Shown here piece after piece: positions 5,236-8,599 of a DNA stretch of 8,599 nt. This DNA is from Chloroflexota bacterium (GTDB lineage Bacteria; Chloroflexota; Dormibacteria; Dormibacterales; Dormibacteraceae), in NCBI GenBank assembly GCA_005879675.1, contig VBJE01000113.1, positions 1 through 8,599 on the forward strand, given 5' to 3'. Position numbers and translations under genes: made by a program. A model generated the notes under the pieces. That model saw only the letters and a list, made by a program, of their open reading frames with translations, was not told the DNA's origin and ran no database searches. Numbering within the stretch: the stretch's first letter is position 1; each line of letters starts with the position of its first letter.

Positions 5236-6315
5236 TCACACAGCCCGCGAGTGGCGGCGTTCCACTCGCGGGCCAATCGACGTCAGCACCTCGTAGCTGA
5301 TCGTCCCTGACCACCCCGCAACCTCCTCGGCGGTGATCACCTGGTCGCCGTCGCGGCCGATCACCGTCGCCGTGTCGCCTGCTTGCACGCCCGGCACATC
5401 GCTCACGTCCAGCGTGATCGCGTCCATGCTCACCATCCCGATCAGCGGCGCGCGGCAGCCGCGGACGAGGACATGGCCTCGATTCGCGCGTGCCCGATGG
5501 ACTCCGTCGGCGTAACCGATCGCGACCGTCGCCACGCGGGTCGTAGCGGTCGCCCGCCACAGCGACCCATAACCGACTGTCGCTCCCTTTTCGACCGTCC
5601 TCAGGTGCGTGATCACGGAGCGCAGCGCGAGAGCGGGCTCCGTGCCAGGCCACTCGCAGCCGTAGATCGCGATGCCGCAGCGCACCGCGTCGAGCGCGAA
5701 ATCCGGGTGGTTCAGCGCGCCGGCCGAGTTGCATGCATGCCGCATGCCTGGCGAGACCTCGAACCGCGCGAGGGTGTCGAGGAAGAGCTCGAGCTGACGC
5801 CGCGTCATCGCCTCGTCGGACTCCGACTTCGCGAAATGGGTCCACGTACCCGCGAGCCGCGTGCCTCGCGACTCGGCGATCAACTGGGCCAGGCTCGGGG
5901 CTTCCTCCGGCGCGCAGCCGAACCGGCCCATGCCGGTGTCGATCTTCAGGTGCACGGGGACCGCATGCGCCGCGCCGGCGAGCGCTTCCGCGAGATCGCG
6001 GCTCGAGACGGCGATGCCGCAACCGGTCGCCGCGGCCTCCTTCGCCTGCGCGGGCAGAAGCCCGCCCATGACCAGGATCTGCTCGGGATCGACCAGCCCC
6101 CGCAGCTGGGTCGACTCTTCGAGAGTGGCCACCGCCAGGCCGGTAGCACCGCCCTCCAGGGCGGCGTGCGCGACCGGCACCGCGCCGTGGCCGTAGCCGC
6201 CGGCCTTGACCACGGCGAACAGCCGGGCACCGCGACGGAGATGGCGCAGGATGCGGTCGCAGTTGGCGCTGATCGCGCCGAGGTCGACCTCCGCCCAGCG
6301 AAGCGAGCCCTTCAG
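5236..6315 (-). CDS. alr: Alr, alanine racemase (apparent CTG start)
   Basis: PLP-dependent racemase giving D-alanine for peptidoglycan. It has 359 residues if started at CTG 6315-6313, normal for the family. It contains WAEVDLGAI at 7-15, the PLP-lysine motif AVVKAGGYGHG with K37 (family usually KANAYGHG), KIDTGMGRFG at 124-133, HFAKSES at 160-166, the catalytic tyrosine in VGYG (Y249), GYADG at 267-271 and GMVSMD at 293-298. No ATG, GTG or TTG lies in frame at the right place. The first downstream one is a GTG at the residue just before the PLP lysine, and the preceding tract inside nnrD has none nearby. The CTG overlaps the nnrD stop as CTGA, with GGCGGA just upstream. The last codons (RVERRHSRAV) lie in a 12-bp hairpin. 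Its neighbours acpS-nnrD and glmS are a common context for alr in high-GC Gram-positives. Confidence 0.94.
   Translation of the reverse strand: MKGSLRWAEVDLGAISANCDRILRHLRRGARLFAVVKAGGYGHGAVPVAHAALEGGATGLAVATLEESTQLRGLVDPEQILVMGGLLPAQAKEAAATGCGIAVSSRDLAEALAGAAHAVPVHLKIDTGMGRFGCAPEEAPSLAQLIAESRGTRLAGTWTHFAKSESDEAMTRRQLELFLDTLARFEVSPGMRHACNSAGALNHPDFALDAVRCGIAIYGCEWPGTEPALALRSVITHLRTVEKGATVGYGSLWRATATTRVATVAIGYADGVHRARANRGHVLVRGCRAPLIGMVSMDAITLDVSDVPGVQAGDTATVIGRDGDQVITAEEVAGWSGTISYEVLTSIGPRVERRHSRAV
5243..5273. terminator. Hairpin between convergent genes, candidate bidirectional terminator
   Basis: GCCCGCGAGTGG (5243-5254) and CCACTCGCGGGC (5262-5273) form a perfect 12-bp stem with a 7-base loop. 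It follows the plus-strand stop at 5224 by 18 bases and covers the final codons of alr on the other strand. Neither side has a clear T-run, so Rho-independent ending is not certain; the position between converging genes supports a terminator or mRNA-end role. Confidence 0.6.
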
Positions 6316-7538
6316 AGTCCGCCCACGCGCAGGACGTTCATGACCTGCGGGATCTCGGGCAGCAGGTCGCTCGCCAGCAAACCCGAGTCGCCAAGCCGTT
6401 CGGCGAGGCGCCGGCCGGCCGCGGCGTGGACGTAGACGCCCGTGACCGCGGCCGAGAACGGCTCGGAGCCCTGGGCGATCAAGCCGCCGATGATCCCCGA
6501 CAGCACGTCGCCAGTGCCGCCGCTGGCCAGGGCGGGCACCTCGTGCGGGTCTTCGCTGACGCGCCCGTCGGGATGAGCGACCAGCGTGTGCGCTCCCTTC
6601 AAGACCACGATCGCGCCCCATTCCTTCGCCGCCTTTCGGGCCGCGGCGGCGCGGTCGGCGTTGATGGCATCGGCGGTCTTGCCGGTCAGGCGAGCCAGCT
6701 CCCCGGGGTGCGGGGTCAGGACGCGCCTGGGGCCCAGCTTGCCCTTGGAGCGAGGCGATTCGGCAAGGGCGTTCAGGCCGTCGGCGTCGATGACGAGCGG
6801 ACATTTCGCATGCAGGGCGAGGTCGACGGCCAGCCGCCAGGTCGAGCTGTCGCGGCCCAGGCCCGGACCGATGATCCCAACCTCGGCGGTGGCGAGCTGG
6901 CGCAGGATCGAGTCATAGGCGGCATGCCCGACTGCGCCGGGGGCCACCTCCGGCACGGGCGTCGCCATGACCTCCGTGCACTTCGCCGCCAGGATCGGGT
7001 AGATGCTGTCCGCCACCAGCAGCCGGACGAGGCCCGCGCCGGCGCGCGCGGCAGCCGTCGAGGACAGGTAGGCGGCGCCCGTCAGACCCAGGCTCCCCGC
7101 CAGCACCACCGCGGTGCCGAACGTGCCCTTGTGCGCATCCTTCGGCCGGCGGGGGATGACCACGGCGTCGGGGGCCGGCAGCATGGCCGCCGAGTCCGAG
7201 ATCTCGAGGTGGGCGGTCGCGACCGCGAGCCGGCTGTGATGCGTGATGCTGACCTCGACCTGGGCGCCCCGGTCGTTGCCCAGCAGGCGGGCGCGCGGTG
7301 CGCCGTTAGGGCCGGGCAGCACCTCGATGCGCCGGCGCGGGAAGCAGATGCCGGTGCCGTCGAAGCACTTGATCACGGCCTCCTTGGCGGCCCAACGGCC
7401 GGCCAGGCGCTCTTCGTTGCCCGCGCAGTAGGTCAGCTCGGCCGGGGTGTAGACCTTGTGGAGGAAGCCGAGACCGGACCGCTTGACGGCGAGTGCGATC
7501 CGATCCACCGAGACCGCGTCGACGCCGATGCGCTGCAC
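6312..7538 (-). CDS. AcpS-NnrD fusion: holo-ACP synthase plus ADP-dependent NAD(P)H-hydrate dehydratase
   Basis: One open frame of 408 residues with two enzymes. Residues 1-111 are AcpS, which transfers 4'-phosphopantetheine from CoA to acyl carrier protein: RIGVDAVSVDRI at 3-14 (Mg-binding D7), YTPAEL at 30-35, RLAGRWAAKEAVIK at 44-57 (E53) and VSITHH at 96-101. Residues about 124-405 are NnrD, which dehydrates (S)-NAD(P)HX using ADP: KGTFG at 137-141, GPGLGR at 224-229, DADGLNAL at 251-258, TPHPGE at 275-280 and SGGTGDVLSG at 339-348 (catalytic D344). NnrD is often fused to the epimerase NnrE, but no NnrE domain is present here. I chose GTG 7538-7536 because the protein then begins exactly at the AcpS first strand. 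The longer frame from 7613 would read through repeats, and the ATG at 7546 is out of frame. The stop overlaps the alr CTG. Confidence 0.93.
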   Translation of the reverse strand: MQRIGVDAVSVDRIALAVKRSGLGFLHKVYTPAELTYCAGNEERLAGRWAAKEAVIKCFDGTGICFPRRRIEVLPGPNGAPRARLLGNDRGAQVEVSITHHSRLAVATAHLEISDSAAMLPAPDAVVIPRRPKDAHKGTFGTAVVLAGSLGLTGAAYLSSTAAARAGAGLVRLLVADSIYPILAAKCTEVMATPVPEVAPGAVGHAAYDSILRQLATAEVGIIGPGLGRDSSTWRLAVDLALHAKCPLVIDADGLNALAESPRSKGKLGPRRVLTPHPGELARLTGKTADAINADRAAAARKAAKEWGAIVVLKGAHTLVAHPDGRVSEDPHEVPALASGGTGDVLSGIIGGLIAQGSEPFSAAVTGVYVHAAAGRRLAERLGDSGLLASDLLPEIPQVMNVLRVGGL

Positions 7539-7559
7539 GACACCATTTTGGCGTCTGGA

Positions 7560-7602
7560 GAACTGCCCCTCCGGCGGCGTCTGGTGAACAGCCCCTCCGG
7601 CG
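7560..7602. repeat. Direct repeat pair, 26-base period
   Basis: GAAC-T-GCCCCTCCGGCG at 7560-7576 recurs as GAAC-A-GCCCCTCCGGCG at 7586-7602, 16 of 17 bases the same. The second unit is the left end of palindromic copy B, so the first looks like a partial duplicate of the repeat end. It lies in the glmS-acpS gap. Confidence 0.75.
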
Positions 7603-7634
7603 CTCCGCGCCACCTCCCCATGAATGGGGAGGAC
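7589..7634. repeat. Palindromic repeat, copy B (glmS-acpS gap)
   Basis: This 46-base unit contains two adjacent hairpins: GGCGC (7599-7603) with GCGCC (7607-7611), loop TCC, and CCTCCCCA (7613-7620) with TGGGGAGG (7625-7632), loop TGAA. It starts CAGCCCCTCCG and ends GGAC like copy A at 1935-1983. The two-hairpin structure is typical of REP-like elements. It follows the glmS stop on the minus strand by 7 bases, so it may also protect or end the glmS transcript. Confidence 0.85.
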
Positions 7635-7641
7635 GACTCTC

Positions 7642-8599
7642 TTATTCGACTGTCACCGATTTGGCGAGGTTCCTTGGCTGGTCGACGTCCTGGCCCAGCT
7701 TGGTGGCCACGTGGTAAGCGAACAGCTGCAGCATCACGGTGTTGAGGATGGCGGACGCGCCCTCCTCGACCGCCGGCATCTCGAACATGTCGGTCGCGAC
7801 ACCCTCCAGCGACCTGTCGCCCTCGGTCACCAGCGCGAGAACGGGCGCGTTGCGGGCCACGATCTCGTGGACGTTGCTGACCATCTTGTCCTTGGTGGAG
7901 CTGGCGGTGCAGATGGCGACCACCGGGAACTGGTCGTCGAGCAAGGCGATGGGACCGTGCTTCAGCTCGCCGCCTGAGGTCCCCTCGGCGTGGACGTAGG
8001 AGATCTCCTTCAGCTTGAGCGCGCCCTCCAGGGCGACCGGATAGCCCATTCCGCGTCCCGCGTACATGAAGTTGCGGTACCCGCTGTACTTGTGGGCCAG
8101 CTTTTCAATCTCCTTGTCGCGGGCGAGGATGCCGCGGACCTGCTCGGGAAGCACCCGCAGCGCCTCGACCAGCTCGCGCCGTCGCTCGAGGGAGATGCGA
8201 CCGTTCGCCTTCGCGAGGCGCATCGCCAGCAGGTACAGGCTGACGAGGTGAGAGTTGAATGTCTTCGTCGAGGCGACTCCGATCTCCGGACCCGCGTGCA
8301 GGTAGATCGCTCCGTCCGCATCGCGCGCGGCGGAGCTTGCGATCACGTTGGTGACCGCCACGGTCAGGGCGCCGCGCGCCTTGGCTTGCTGCAGCGCCAC
8401 GAGGGTATCGGCCGTCTCGCCCGACTGCGTGATCACCACGCTGAGGGCGTTGTCACCAAAGGTCGGCCGGCGATAGCGGAACTCGGACGCGTCGGCCGCC
8501 CGCGCCGGGATACCAACCCAGTCCTCGAGCACGTACTCGCCGATCATCGCCGCGTGCAGCGAGGTGCCCATGCCAAGGAGGATCACCTCGTTCATGTTT
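7642..8599 (-). CDS. glmS: GlmS, glutamine-fructose-6-phosphate aminotransferase (C-terminal isomerase half)
   Basis: Makes glucosamine-6-phosphate, the first step to UDP-GlcNAc. Only the isomerase part is in the window; the frame runs off the right edge and the glutaminase domain lies outside, so the ATG at 8595 is internal. Two SIS domains are visible. The first has LGMGTSLHAA (usually ACGTSYHA), ASEFRYR, ITQSGETADTL and GPEIGVASTKTF. The second has GRGMGYPVALEGALKLKE with the catalytic glutamate, ELKHGPIALLD with the ring-opening histidine, and the family end QPRNLAKSVTVE with its active-site lysine. The segment before ELKHG reads EGTSGG where EAYAAG is common, a variation of unknown effect. 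The stop TAA at 7644-7642 is followed by a repeat-bearing gap before acpS. The archetypal C-terminus shows the gene is complete at this end. Confidence 0.96.
   Translation of the reverse strand, partial: NMNEVILLGMGTSLHAAMIGEYVLEDWVGIPARAADASEFRYRRPTFGDNALSVVITQSGETADTLVALQQAKARGALTVAVTNVIASSAARDADGAIYLHAGPEIGVASTKTFNSHLVSLYLLAMRLAKANGRISLERRRELVEALRVLPEQVRGILARDKEIEKLAHKYSGYRNFMYAGRGMGYPVALEGALKLKEISYVHAEGTSGGELKHGPIALLDDQFPVVAICTASSTKDKMVSNVHEIVARNAPVLALVTEGDRSLEGVATDMFEMPAVEEGASAILNTVMLQLFAYHVATKLGQDVDQPRNLAKSVTVE

Noticed and set aside
5729..5749. GCATGC-rich palindromic stretch in alr
   Set aside because: It encodes the conserved region MRHACNSAGA with ordinary codons, so the symmetry is probably chance.
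6316..6804. N-terminal extension of Alr from an upstream ATG
   Set aside because: It would be translated from within nnrD, is low-complexity and arginine-rich, and has no similarity to racemases.
7539..7613. N-terminal extension of the AcpS-NnrD protein from the ATG at 7613
   Set aside because: The added residues come from the repeat cluster, and AcpS normally begins at the RIGVD strand, reached exactly from GTG 7538.
6426..7745. Long plus-strand frame opposite the acpS-nnrD fusion
   Set aside because: It is an antisense shadow with no recognisable domain, and it covers well-supported coding sequence.

Overview
The window is GC-rich with short or overlapping gene junctions. It carries eleven identifiable genes on the minus strand and one on the plus strand. 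The minus-strand order, read right to left, is glmS, acpS-nnrD, alr, (sigma factor, zinc anti-sigma, thiE, thiL), tsaE, tsaB, rimI, tsaD. The frame glmS - acpS - nnr - alr - tsaE - tsaB - rimI - tsaD is the order I know from Actinomycetota. With the SigR/RsrA-like pair, this suggests a high-GC Terrabacteria lineage: Actinomycetota, or an uncultured relative in or near Chloroflexota/Dormibacterota. The phylum cannot be settled from this sequence.

Layout. Positions 7642-8599 hold the isomerase half of GlmS, cut by the right edge. Positions 7539-7641 are a gap containing palindromic and direct repeats. Positions 6312-7538 encode a single protein with holo-ACP synthase followed by ADP-dependent NAD(P)H-hydrate dehydratase. 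Positions 5236-6315 are alanine racemase. A small plus-strand gene (4706-5224) for a predicted exported four-cysteine protein converges on alr across a strong hairpin. Positions 3933-4562 are an ECF sigma factor of SigR type, divergent from the exported-protein gene. Leftward from it run, with overlaps, a zinc-binding anti-sigma gene, thiE, thiL, tsaE, tsaB, rimI and the first 218 codons of tsaD, cut by the left edge.

Function. The right block is cell-envelope precursor and cofactor housekeeping: glucosamine-6-phosphate, phosphopantetheinylation, NAD(P)HX repair and D-alanine. The left block appears to be one transcription unit. It joins a probable thiol-redox sigma/anti-sigma switch to thiamine synthesis (ThiE, ThiL) and to the tRNA t6A machinery (TsaE, TsaB, TsaD) with RimI.

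Main points of interest: two genes (thiE and alr) that seem to start at CTG inside a CTGA stop/start overlap; a probable one-base frame break at the end of the anti-sigma gene; a family of palindromic repeats, one copy read in frame inside tsaE and another supplying the Shine-Dalgarno of tsaD; the AcpS-NnrD fusion without an NnrE domain; and a GGAAT-N18-ATTCC inverted repeat between the sigma gene and the divergent exported-protein gene. I see no RNA genes, CRISPR arrays, insertion sequences or mobile-element genes, and no gene-free stretch above about 150 bases.
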